29,140 bases of DNA from an uncultured Bacteroidales bacterium (lineage in GTDB: Bacteria > Bacteroidota > Bacteroidia > Bacteroidales > F082): assembly GCA_937926515.1 (NCBI GenBank), contig CALAZZ010000213.1, positions 1 to 29,140 of the forward strand, written 5' to 3'. The notes beneath the pieces are model-generated. The model had not been told where the DNA came from. It did no database searches and worked only from the letters and a program-made list of their open reading frames with translations. Every line of letters begins with the position of its first letter. Position 1 is the stretch's first letter. This document shows, piece by piece, positions 9,021 to 16,925 of the stretch. Made by a program: the position numbers and the translations under genes.

Positions 9021-9697
9021 TTGTTTTCCTTTCGTTTTGCTTTGTATAACAACGGTTCAATGCAGGAAACAATACGATCTGACCATTCAAGGCCAATCCA
9101 TTCCAACATCTCATATATTTGACTGAAGTCTCCGTCAACCATTCGGTCAGGCCAAATAACTTTGTATTGGCATTGCTGTTTGATTAACTCCTCGATTCTT
9201 TGTTCATGCCATCTGATCCACCATTTCCACCCCTCCTCCTCACTTTCCAGATTCAAAGATTGTAGTACTTGAGAATCAGCGTAGGCTCTCATGAACGCGG
9301 TTTTTACACATGAATTAACAATATCCCCGGTGCGTCTGCGAACAATTATCCACCGGGCATCAGGATATGACTTGTGAAACAACTGCCAGGTTTGTAGTAT
9401 CCTGGAAGTTTTCAAAAACCAAACATCATTTTCATTTATGTTTTCTTTTCTCAGCGATACCTCAAACCTGTGATTCATTCGTAACAATCCCTCCACCATA
9501 TCCGGGTCAGGTAATGGAAACTGTCCTGAAGGATCAACTCCCATGTCACGGTACAAATTAGCAAGCGCTAATCTAACTCCAACATTCTCGTACATGTTAG
9601 TCAACTTGCCCCCTTTCGCACCGGCCAACAACAATACCTTAGCAATTAAACTACTGCCTGACCTTTCCACGCCCGTTACAAGAATCGGTTGTTTCAT
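8990..9697 (-). CDS. PAPS-dependent sulfotransferase
   Basis: A 235-aa protein with the two classical PAPS-binding elements. The 5'-phosphosulfate loop is at residues 8-18 (TGVERSGSSLI, with R12 and S13-S16), and the 3'-phosphate motif is at 116-130 (WIIVRRRTGDIVNSC, with R120 and S129). The enzyme would move sulfate from PAPS to a hydroxyl or amine, most likely on a sugar. It overlaps the methyltransferase gene by ATGA and follows the large glycosyltransferase, so the three probably act on one product. The acceptor is unknown: virion glycan, host surface glycan or another sugar are possible. Confidence 0.87.
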   Translation of the reverse strand: MKQPILVTGVERSGSSLIAKVLLLAGAKGGKLTNMYENVGVRLALANLYRDMGVDPSGQFPLPDPDMVEGLLRMNHRFEVSLRKENINENDVWFLKTSRILQTWQLFHKSYPDARWIIVRRRTGDIVNSCVKTAFMRAYADSQVLQSLNLESEEEGWKWWIRWHEQRIEELIKQQCQYKVIWPDRMVDGDFSQIYEMLEWIGLEWSDRIVSCIEPLLYKAKRKENKWQQEQPLKK

Positions 9698-10263
9698 AAC
9701 TTAATCCCTCTCAACAAAAATATCTTTTTCCCATTGCCTTGCTCAAACTCAAATGACTCTTGGTCAAAGTTGATTAGATGCCTGTACCGCCTTTGCACCT
9801 CCCTGGCATTATCAAAGAATCGTATATGCGTTTCAGAATCATAATTAGGTACGCTAATTATTACAGTACTGCCTGATTTAAGCCGTGCTAACAATAGCTT
9901 ATCGTTAGGGATATGTTCTAATACCTCAAGCAGACAAACAGCGTTAAAATCGCCGTAATACCCTTGGTACTGTAAAGCATCTACGCACTGAAACTTTTCC
10001 GGGTGTTTTTGTTTAGCAATCGCAATTGCTACCTTACTGAAATCAATCCCGTGGTATTGCATAATCCCATTATCAATTAATAGTTGAGCAAACTGACCAA
10101 CTCCACATCCAATATCTAACACCTTTGGTTTACGTAACTGCTTCACCCATAAAAACACCTGGTGCCACATTGGATAGTATCTGCTCTTTGTATAGCGTTT
10201 ATGATACTCTGATTTGTGTCCACCTACGGCGTAAATGCTATCATATATTTGAGGATCGTTCAT
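9694..10263 (-). CDS. Class I SAM-dependent methyltransferase
   Basis: About 189 aa with motif I LDIGCGVGQF (about residues 49-58), an acidic HGIDFSK strand after it, CLLEVLEHIP as motif IV/post-I, and a VIISVPNYDS strand. These are the marks of a small UbiE/Tsp-type class I methyltransferase, often acting on sugars or small molecules. I choose the ATG at 10263, which gives ATGA with the end of the glycosyltransferase, instead of an upstream start at 10314 that would lie inside that gene. The cluster suggests O-methylation of a glycan; the substrate is not shown by the sequence. Confidence 0.85.
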   Translation of the reverse strand: MNDPQIYDSIYAVGGHKSEYHKRYTKSRYYPMWHQVFLWVKQLRKPKVLDIGCGVGQFAQLLIDNGIMQYHGIDFSKVAIAIAKQKHPEKFQCVDALQYQGYYGDFNAVCLLEVLEHIPNDKLLLARLKSGSTVIISVPNYDSETHIRFFDNAREVQRRYRHLINFDQESFEFEQGNGKKIFLLRGIKL

Positions 10264-13200
10264 GCGTTGTTCATTATTGTTTGATAAAACTGAAATGCCT
10301 CGGCATCCACCCATTGTTTTAGTACGGATAAATCTTCATCAAAGTGTTTGTATTTCGTAACTACGTGCTTTCTGCCCGCAGTCATTCCTATTCCATGCTT
10401 AATACTTACCGGAAACCGGTCTAACATCGTTTTTACAGCGCTTTTATTCTCTTTCCATAGAGCAATATCAAATGATATGTAATCGTCCTTACAAACGCTT
10501 AAATTCGCTTGCTTGCTTACCGCCGTGCAATGAGCGGAAGCGTGTGGTTGCTTACCCCAATCTTTGTATCCCTTTACACCTAAATGATAATACCTCGTAT
10601 TGGTATGACCAATCGCTGCCGGACGACCTTCTTTCTCCCATGCTTTTGTCATATCCTCAATGTAGGTTAATGGGTAAAAATCATCATCCTCCATAAACAC
10701 CACCAAATCCATTCCAGCGTCAAATGCCTTTTTACAACCCTCCCGATACCGCTTCGCCAAATCTGGTTTTCCATTGCTGTTTGGGTAGTCTATTTTGATA
10801 ACCATATTAGGTTGTCTGGTCTGCCTAAGCAACCGTGCTTCCAGGAAATCAATGAAAGGTTTTCGTGCAGGATCACAAGTAGGAATTACCACGGCCACTT
10901 TCGTTCCCTGCAATGATTCATATACTTGCTTCCATTTTTCAGCCATTGTTCCGTGAACCTGTTTGCAATACTCAAATGAACGTAAACTCAATTCCTCCAA
11001 ACGATCCCAATCTAACCAATAGTTAATGGTTTCAACCAACGCTTCAACCGTTGGTTCAGGTGCAATTACAGGGCAATCAACGTCATATAGAGTTTTGTCT
11101 AATGCTGATAATACAGGAATCCCCAAACCCATTGCTTCCACTGCAGCGTTACTGTATGCATCAATTACTAACTGATCAATGTACAGATGGGCTGATCGTT
11201 TATACTGCCACATCTCCTCGTAGGAAATATTTGTTTTTGAAATGTACCCTACATCTGTTCTCATTGCACAGACTTGCTGCATTGCTTTGTCAATGATTGC
11301 AGTCCCTTTCTTTGCTGGAGTAGAAGGGATATGAACCACGTTAAATACTTTTGATCTCTTCCAAACATAATTAAATTTGAACCATGAAAATGGCATATAT
11401 TTCCATTCAGAAGTATAACATAAGTCTGGTGTAGTAGCGCATTTGAAATCCGCTGAATAATCCGACAACTTATACTTTTCCAATGCTACATTGCGTTGTA
11501 GGTTCGGTCTCATTTGCCTAAAGAAACTACCGCTAACCAATTGTACCGTTGGGATGTGTTTAGGAATTTCAATCCCTGCCCAGTCATCAGTACCAGGCCA
11601 ATCCCCTTTGAAATGGATTATGTCTGAGTTCCTGATTCTTGTTTCAGCCTCCTCCCGTCCATACTGCTCGATTGGTAAGGCGCAAGGCACTTGGAATGCG
11701 ACATTCGCCTCCTCTACAATTGCATCAACATTAAAATCCTCATTGCAGTGCAACCTCATATCCTGTACGATTCGCCAACCACTTCCGGCATAATCCTTTT
11801 TACTGAGGATAGTTACTTTGGTGCGGGTATCCTGCTCTCCTTTCAACAAATACCTCATCTGCTCGTAGTATTTGTATTCATTAAGAGAACGAATATCAAT
11901 TAACTGATCTTTTTCCCATTTCCAGTTTACTTTCTGTCCCTCAAGATAATGCGCGCCGTAGTGTTTTGATAATCCTCGTTCCCATGCTTTCTGCCTTCTT
12001 TTATATGTTTCTTCGCGTTCCTTTTTTGACTTAGTTTGCCCGAAGTTTATGATCATTCCATTTATCCCCACAAAATTAGGATTTGGCATTACTATACAAT
12101 CCCCTTTCAAACTAATATCCTTGTGGTACTTGCTGATCATTACCAACGGGTTCTTACGTTTACTTACATAATAGTATGTGCCAAACAATTGATTATTTCT
12201 GCGTTCTCCAGTATTGTGGGCATAAAAACAAGGCAAGGTGATTTGGTTATACCCTTGAATAGTTGCTTTGGAAATAGTTTCTTTCAACGGTTTATCTGTC
12301 GCATAATACAGATCAGCGGCGGCATAAATGAACCAATCCGGCTTTAGTTTATGTAAGGTCTTTTCAATCTCATCCTGTATCGCTGCCAAATCAAACGCCT
12401 GGTTTGTGTCTAAACGATGCGACGGGATGTTTTCAGCCTGTAGATACTCCCAGGTACCATCCGTGGAATAATTATCAATGTAATACATTTCGATGTCCTG
12501 AGCCCTCCAGTACTTAACCATATCAGGCAAACATTTCATTTCATTGTATACGGTTCCAATTGCAATTACTCGTTGTGGTTTTGGTTTTATCATGCTTTGA
12601 TTAAAACCAACCTCAGCTAAGGTCTTACGCGGAAATGATTGTAAGGAACTTGCAGGACTAACATTGTGAATTGAAACTCCCAGTTTATCCAAGTCCCTTT
12701 TGATCTCAAACTCCCCTTCTGAATGCAGTTGATACAACCCCGTCATTTGTTTTCGTTTCCCGTACACCCCATGCCATTGAGGTTGTTGGTTAGGGTCAGT
12801 GCCCATATCAAAACCAAGTAGGATTATTTCCTTTACTCCTAAGTGTACGGCTAAGTTAATGGCAGCAAAACCGCTATTGTGATTCCAGCTGACCATTGTA
12901 GGCTCAGTGGTAATACCCAGTGGTTTCTTTTTGTTTTTCCTGAGAAACTTCAATCCTACGAATTCCTGTACTTGTTTGGAGCAGGTCACTTTCAGGTTAG
13001 GGAAGTATTTCACTTTTGGTGATTTGATTGGAAAGATGCCATCGCCAAAGAAACATATATCAACCCAGTCACCCAGTTCGTAAGCCATGTTGACCCCAAT
13101 TACATGACAATTATGGATTGCCCTCATGTATGGAGAGTAGGTACTTATAGGCAGTTGGTTTGCCTGCACCTTGGAGATGATCTCTTCAGGCACTCCAAAC

Positions 13201-13277
13201 ACGCGAGGTAACGAACCGCCTCCGCCGATGATGAAACAGCGACCACCTTCCCATAATTTCGGTACATTCCACAACAT
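10260..13277 (-). CDS. Four-domain glycosyltransferase polyprotein-like protein
   Basis: About 1005 aa. Residues ~1-230 look like a DUF115/sialyltransferase-like nucleotide-sugar domain (FIIGGGGSLPR, VIGVNMAYELGDWVDICFFGDG, IILLGFDMG). Residues ~235-440 are a GT-A domain (VIAIGTVYNEMKCLPDM, DNYSTDGTWEYL, AAADLYY in place of DxD). Residues ~485-775 resemble a GT-B domain with DAYSNAAVEAMGLGIPVLS, the donor-site motif of GT4-like enzymes. Residues ~785-1000 are a second GT-A domain (VAVVIPTCDPAR, FMEDDDFYP). I choose the ATG at 13277, not an upstream TTG at 13283. It would build or extend a glycan in the cytoplasm; whether the target is the virion or the cell is not known. Confidence 0.85.
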   Translation of the reverse strand: MLWNVPKLWEGGRCFIIGGGGSLPRVFGVPEEIISKVQANQLPISTYSPYMRAIHNCHVIGVNMAYELGDWVDICFFGDGIFPIKSPKVKYFPNLKVTCSKQVQEFVGLKFLRKNKKKPLGITTEPTMVSWNHNSGFAAINLAVHLGVKEIILLGFDMGTDPNQQPQWHGVYGKRKQMTGLYQLHSEGEFEIKRDLDKLGVSIHNVSPASSLQSFPRKTLAEVGFNQSMIKPKPQRVIAIGTVYNEMKCLPDMVKYWRAQDIEMYYIDNYSTDGTWEYLQAENIPSHRLDTNQAFDLAAIQDEIEKTLHKLKPDWFIYAAADLYYATDKPLKETISKATIQGYNQITLPCFYAHNTGERRNNQLFGTYYYVSKRKNPLVMISKYHKDISLKGDCIVMPNPNFVGINGMIINFGQTKSKKEREETYKRRQKAWERGLSKHYGAHYLEGQKVNWKWEKDQLIDIRSLNEYKYYEQMRYLLKGEQDTRTKVTILSKKDYAGSGWRIVQDMRLHCNEDFNVDAIVEEANVAFQVPCALPIEQYGREEAETRIRNSDIIHFKGDWPGTDDWAGIEIPKHIPTVQLVSGSFFRQMRPNLQRNVALEKYKLSDYSADFKCATTPDLCYTSEWKYMPFSWFKFNYVWKRSKVFNVVHIPSTPAKKGTAIIDKAMQQVCAMRTDVGYISKTNISYEEMWQYKRSAHLYIDQLVIDAYSNAAVEAMGLGIPVLSALDKTLYDVDCPVIAPEPTVEALVETINYWLDWDRLEELSLRSFEYCKQVHGTMAEKWKQVYESLQGTKVAVVIPTCDPARKPFIDFLEARLLRQTRQPNMVIKIDYPNSNGKPDLAKRYREGCKKAFDAGMDLVVFMEDDDFYPLTYIEDMTKAWEKEGRPAAIGHTNTRYYHLGVKGYKDWGKQPHASAHCTAVSKQANLSVCKDDYISFDIALWKENKSAVKTMLDRFPVSIKHGIGMTAGRKHVVTKYKHFDEDLSVLKQWVDAEAFQFYQTIMNNA

Positions 13278-13283
13278 AATCAA

Positions 13284-13631
13284 CTACAGTTTTTCTAACA
13301 TTTCTTCTGCTTCCGCCTTACGTAATTTTTTTTCGTTGATTGCTTTGCCTTGCGCATTGATCACGTTATACCAACCTGCTCCTACATGAGCCATTGCATA
13401 TACTGGAATACTAAAGTTTTCAACAATCTTAGGCTTGTTTGGAGTATCCCCTTTTTCCAAGACTTTAACCAAGTCCCGGAAACTGTCAGGAATGGCCTCC
13501 CAAGTTGACTCAAACACCTGCATCGGTTTGATACGTCGCCCATCTTTCAAGTGAAAAGTACCCCCTCCGAGTTTCTGAAACCTCATTATGCCAGGGAGGG
13601 ATTCCTTTTCTAATTTTTTTGTACGTTGCAT
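13284..13631 (-). CDS. Conserved small protein following the capsid gene
   Basis: A 115-aa basic protein. It has a GGGTFHLKDGRRIKPMQVFE segment with a following IPDSFRDLV, and a C-terminal WYNVINAQGKAINEKKLRKAEAE. I recall both halves from small phage proteins encoded next to major capsid genes: a strand-rich part followed by a 'NeK.L...eA' helix. No function is established that I can name. It has no Shine-Dalgarno sequence and lies after the capsid hairpin, so it may be expressed less than capsid. Confidence 0.68.
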   Translation of the reverse strand: MQRTKKLEKESLPGIMRFQKLGGGTFHLKDGRRIKPMQVFESTWEAIPDSFRDLVKVLEKGDTPNKPKIVENFSIPVYAMAHVGAGWYNVINAQGKAINEKKLRKAEAEEMLEKL

Positions 13632-13656
13632 AATTTCAATTGATTTAATGATAAAT

Positions 13657-13683
13657 AAAAAGTCACATGATTAGTGATTTTTT
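13657..13683 (-). terminator. Hairpin after the capsid gene
   Basis: Arms at 13657-13666 and 13674-13683 pair over 10 bases with one mismatch (TCAC/GTGA plus an A/T run), with a 7-nt loop TAATCAT on the minus strand, followed by CTTTTTATTT. It lies a few bases after the capsid stop. The arms carry T-runs on both strands, so it could end or weaken transcription in either direction. Low GC content makes full termination uncertain; genes beyond it belong to the same late set. Confidence 0.5.
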
Positions 13684-13687
13684 GTTG

Positions 13688-14761
13688 CTACACCGTCGCG
13701 TGCACAATACCAGTTTTGTTATTGTGGTCTGCTCGGATTTGCGGAACCTGGATCGTAATCACTTTGTATTTGTTAACAAAGATACCCTCAGTTTTCCACT
13801 GGATGTTCTGAATACCCATACCGCGAACCAGACGAACAACATCTGAAGTCATCTGCACCAACAATACGTTATTGGCAGGCAGGGTGTCATTAACCGATAC
13901 GCTTTCAATTCCTGCAATGGCAAGTATTCTTTCACGAATCGTATTGCCACGAGTGGAATCGTAATCACCATCCAAAACAGTTTCGTAACCAACAGGAACA
14001 TACAGCTTCCAAGGGCCATAGAAATGATTATCAATACTGTCCTGCTTCAATGCAAGTACATCCGCAACAATCTCAGCGCCAGTAGCTGTGTCCCAAGCCT
14101 TGGTCAGGGATGCCAGGTTACGGTGAGGGAAGTTCAAGTACGAATAAATCGTACCACCTCCAAATGTGTACTGCTGTGAAGCAAACAACATCGCCTCCAA
14201 CTTCTCTGCAACCTTGCGGGCTGCCCTTTCAGCTGAAGTGGTGTCCAACGGGTTACCCAACATACGGCTGGATGACAATACCCTTTCGTTAATCTCGTAA
14301 TCAACGTGGATAATTGGCAAGGGCAGGAAGGTAGTTCCATATACTGGGCGGTCTCCCTGACCCCTGGTAACTCCATCCATACTCAGTTCTGCCTCCATTG
14401 CGTCACTGACTGTGTGGCTTTCAAGCACCGTAGTACCCATTGCATTGCCTACATTGTAGACAAGACCTTTGCCAATCAAATCAGTAATGCCAGATAGACG
14501 GCTTTCAGCAATTGGAAGAATCGCTTCGTCCAGTGCTTTCCATTCGTCCGGGCGCAGAGTACCGGCATTGTTGTTCAGCGCGTAGGTTTTGTAATTCTCC
14601 TTCTTGGTTGGGCTACCTCCTGTGAAAACCGTAACGTAGGTCTTGCCATCCTTACCGATCCACGGGCGCAATTTACCAGGATTCAAACTACCACTGTTGA
14701 GCATCATCTGTGCAACTTCCCCTTGTGCGGTTCCTTTTCCGATAAAATCTACTGTGTCCAT
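13688..14761 (-). CDS. Major capsid protein (HK97 fold)
   Basis: About 357 aa from the ATG at 14761. The start is set by a Shine-Dalgarno (AAAGGAG near 14767-14773, 5-nt spacer) and by the end of the cement gene; a start at 14830 would overlap that gene by 50 bases. The sequence has the HK97 layout: helical N-arm with many charged residues, an E-loop-like region near PVYGTTFLPLPIIHVDYE, a spine helix rich in Ala and Glu (SAERAARKVAEKLEAMLFAS), and strand-rich P/A domains ending in VPQIRADHN. The FPHRNLAS and NHFYGPWKLYVP stretches recall encapsulin/linocin-type capsid proteins. It has no separate delta domain visible; the scaffold comes from the upstream gene. Confidence 0.9.
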   Translation of the reverse strand: MDTVDFIGKGTAQGEVAQMMLNSGSLNPGKLRPWIGKDGKTYVTVFTGGSPTKKENYKTYALNNNAGTLRPDEWKALDEAILPIAESRLSGITDLIGKGLVYNVGNAMGTTVLESHTVSDAMEAELSMDGVTRGQGDRPVYGTTFLPLPIIHVDYEINERVLSSSRMLGNPLDTTSAERAARKVAEKLEAMLFASQQYTFGGGTIYSYLNFPHRNLASLTKAWDTATGAEIVADVLALKQDSIDNHFYGPWKLYVPVGYETVLDGDYDSTRGNTIRERILAIAGIESVSVNDTLPANNVLLVQMTSDVVRLVRGMGIQNIQWKTEGIFVNKYKVITIQVPQIRADHNNKTGIVHATV

Positions 14762-14780
14762 TTCTTCTCCTTTCTTTTCT

Positions 14781-15221
14781 TTATAGGATTCGTACTTTGA
14801 TTCGGAAACCGGTAGCTGGATAAGTGCCACTTGACCCGCTCAGATCAATAGCCTCCAGTGCAATCGCAATCGGAACATCATCCGATTCTACCACTTTCAA
14901 CGTACCGTCACCATTGCTGGCAAGTTTGTCCGCTACAGACACATCTTCTCCATCAGCAATTAGTGCGTAAACTTCTTCCCCACGCTGTGCTATCCAGCAC
15001 TGTACCGGGGCGTCTTCTGCGTAATTTGTATCAATGTCACGCCCTTGGAGTTCATCCTCCAATGCAAACATCGGCAGGGTCAACCCTCCTTCCGCGGTGT
15101 GCTTGCGTACCTTTCCTGTAGACAACAGCTCAATGAGGTTGCCCGGAGTGATTGCTGCGTTTGCAGGATACTCCACATTAACATCCAGGTACTTTTTTAA
15201 TTTAATGGTGTTCTTTGCCAT
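14781..15221 (-). CDS. Capsid cement / decoration protein (DUF2190-like)
   Basis: A 146-aa, beta-rich protein starting MAKNTIKLKKYLD, located between the protease-scaffold and the capsid gene. The phrase 'ITPGNLIELLSTGKVRKHTAEGG' followed by 'MFALEDELQGRDIDTNY' is typical of DUF2190-like proteins that stabilise the head lattice. A Shine-Dalgarno (GAAAGGAGG, 15233-15241) lies 11 nt from the ATG, consistent with high copy number. An alternative name would be head decoration protein; it is not expected to be enzymatic. Confidence 0.85.
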   Translation of the reverse strand: MAKNTIKLKKYLDVNVEYPANAAITPGNLIELLSTGKVRKHTAEGGLTLPMFALEDELQGRDIDTNYAEDAPVQCWIAQRGEEVYALIADGEDVSVADKLASNGDGTLKVVESDDVPIAIALEAIDLSGSSGTYPATGFRIKVRIL

Positions 15222-15241
15222 AACTCTATTTTCCTCCTTTC

Positions 15242-16672
15242 TTATTCAATTTTTACACCTGGAGGAAATAACATCTCCTCCGTTTCAGAATTCACTTGTA
15301 CCGAGGCCTGTCCCCCGTTTGCGGAATAATCAACAGGCGCCTTTGTAGATTTCGCAATCTTCTCCAGCATCACAGTGTCCAGCTTTTCCAACTCATCCTT
15401 TTCCCACACCTTTTCAGAGTTGGTTTGAATGAATTCAATTAACTGTGACCTGCGCTCCCTGTGCAGTCTCAAACCAGCGGAAAACTGGTCTTTCATTTCA
15501 GATGGCAGAACAGCCAGGAAATCATCCGGGCTTTTCAGCGTATCCTTCAAAACATCAATTGCCTGTTGTTTGTTAACCTGGGGTGCTTCTGCGGGCATCT
15601 GCTCCACAGGAATCATTCGATCCAAAACCTTTTCCTCAAGGCCTTGCAGAAAATCCCTGTCATCCTCAGTAAACTGAGTGGCAGCATTCGCAATCAGCGC
15701 ATCCACCCTCTTAACAATACAGGGCTTAACTTCAGTGCTCATTGTTCCTCCTTCTTTTTGAACATTATTAGTAACTTTATTTACTTGCACATAACTGACC
15801 TTACGTTCCACAGGAACCGGGTCACCTACCAGTGTTATTTCATAACTGTCATTGGTGCTGTACATTTGCTTGAACAATCCAATAGGTTTATCTATTTTCC
15901 TGTCATACTTTTCGTAGATGAAATAATCCTCAAACGCTTCAGCCAACCAGTGGCCTTGCTGTTCGGAACTCATTTCATCTAACTTGCCCCGTAAAGCCTC
16001 AATTTGTTTGTTAAGACTCCGTGCGTTAAGCATCAACTGGATTACATACCCTTTGGCGTTCAATTGATTCAAACTGAGTGTTTCATCAGTCACGTTATCA
16101 CCTCCTTTCTTTTTGTTAGAATTAACACGAACTCCACATCCGTCGTCCCAACTACAGGCGCCTTGCTCCCCGGGCAAAAGTGCAAGATGGTCAGGACGGT
16201 AGTTCCTTGCAATTGCAATATACTCTTCGCCATTCCGCTCGCCTGTTGTTTGTTCGTCTTCTGTGAATACTCCTACACTAACCTCTAACTGGCGTCCCTG
16301 CTTTATGTACGCATCAGCCAAAGGTGATTGTGCAGTTATTTTTTTCTTATCAATGTAAATTTCCGCTTTCAATTTATCGCCATCTACTTTAGTATTGTAT
16401 ACCCTACCAATGTAAGGTATATCAACACTGTTGGCTGATACAAATATGCCGTTCTTTTCTGGGTGCCCGATTGTCACTGGAATCCCATTCCATGACTCAG
16501 GGATTTTGCCCAACTCCTCAATAGTATGCAGTACTGCTCCGGCACTGCCATTGTGAACTCCCTCAACCATCATTACTACGGGCAGCACCAGGTACTCGAT
16601 GCTGCCCAATTTCTTGGTTCGCATTACAGTTCCTGGCGATGGGGTTTTGTAAATCTCAAATGTCCTTTTCAT
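15242..16672 (-). CDS. DUF2213-type prohead protease fused to scaffold
   Basis: A 476-aa protein from the ATG at 16672. An earlier ATG at 16702 would overlap the preceding gene by 47 bases, so I reject it. Residues 1-182 match the DUF2213 family, with PVTIGHPEKNG (about 65-75), LEVSVGVFTE (129-138) and RPDHLALLPGEQGACS (159-174). The remaining part is charged and helical: a middle segment from V194 and a Glu/Lys-rich scaffold-like tail from M311. Both V194 and M311 lie directly after strong ribosome-binding sequences, in frame. This resembles phages in which a shorter scaffold is made from inside the protease gene (as with lambda C and Nu3). Confidence 0.85.
   Translation of the reverse strand: MKRTFEIYKTPSPGTVMRTKKLGSIEYLVLPVVMMVEGVHNGSAGAVLHTIEELGKIPESWNGIPVTIGHPEKNGIFVSANSVDIPYIGRVYNTKVDGDKLKAEIYIDKKKITAQSPLADAYIKQGRQLEVSVGVFTEDEQTTGERNGEEYIAIARNYRPDHLALLPGEQGACSWDDGCGVRVNSNKKKGGDNVTDETLSLNQLNAKGYVIQLMLNARSLNKQIEALRGKLDEMSSEQQGHWLAEAFEDYFIYEKYDRKIDKPIGLFKQMYSTNDSYEITLVGDPVPVERKVSYVQVNKVTNNVQKEGGTMSTEVKPCIVKRVDALIANAATQFTEDDRDFLQGLEEKVLDRMIPVEQMPAEAPQVNKQQAIDVLKDTLKSPDDFLAVLPSEMKDQFSAGLRLHRERRSQLIEFIQTNSEKVWEKDELEKLDTVMLEKIAKSTKAPVDYSANGGQASVQVNSETEEMLFPPGVKIE
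15742..15752 (-). promoter_or_regulatory. Internal ribosome-binding site, scaffold start
   Basis: The minus strand reads AGGAGG (15752-15747), 4 nt, then ATG at 15742, in frame with the protease gene. Initiation here would give a 166-aa protein starting MSTEVKPC and containing only the acidic helical tail, a common size for a scaffolding protein. The preceding residues (about KEGGT) are encoded by the ribosome site itself. Confidence 0.75.
16091..16110 (-). promoter_or_regulatory. Internal ribosome-binding site with GTG start
   Basis: The minus strand has AGAAAGGAGGTGAT, an unusually full match to the 16S rRNA 3' end, with a 7-nt spacer to an in-frame GTG at 16093. A product starting here would have 283 aa and lack the protease domain. 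The KKKGGDNV linker residues are the translation of this site. Confidence 0.72.
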
Positions 16673-16925
16673 CGTCTTCGATTTCTTTTTCAAATACAAC
16701 ATTATTGTCTTGACCTTTGATAGGCACCAAATGTTTATTATCTCCGTAGGCTATTTCTTGAGGAATCCCATCAGGAAAAGCAACGCAAACAACACGTTCT
16801 GTTAATTCAGTTCCATCTGGCTGATCAACTCCTTTAAAGTATTGGCATTTTCTTGTGTAACATTTAGGTTCTTGTAACATTTCTATATGTTTTGTTTTGT
16901 ACTGATTATCTTGTAATCTTTCCAA
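16656..16925 (-). CDS. Small conserved Cys-containing protein
   Basis: An 89-aa protein with two Cys residues near residue 25 (PKCYTRKCQYFKG), a third in RVVCVAFPDGIPQEIAYGDNKHLVP, and a DN near the end. The 'C.AFPDGIP.EI..G...H' phrase is one I recall as a widespread small phage and bacterial family of unknown function; the Cys and His residues could bind a metal. It overlaps the MuF gene by 20 bases and the protease gene by 17. Its packing into the head operon suggests a capsid-assembly role, but none is established. Confidence 0.75.
   Translation of the reverse strand: MERLQDNQYKTKHIEMLQEPKCYTRKCQYFKGVDQPDGTELTERVVCVAFPDGIPQEIAYGDNKHLVPIKGQDNNVVFEKEIEDDEKDI

Noticed and set aside
14762..14830. 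Upstream start for the major capsid protein
   Set aside because: It would overlap the cement gene by 50 bases, while the ATG at 14761 has a well-placed Shine-Dalgarno.
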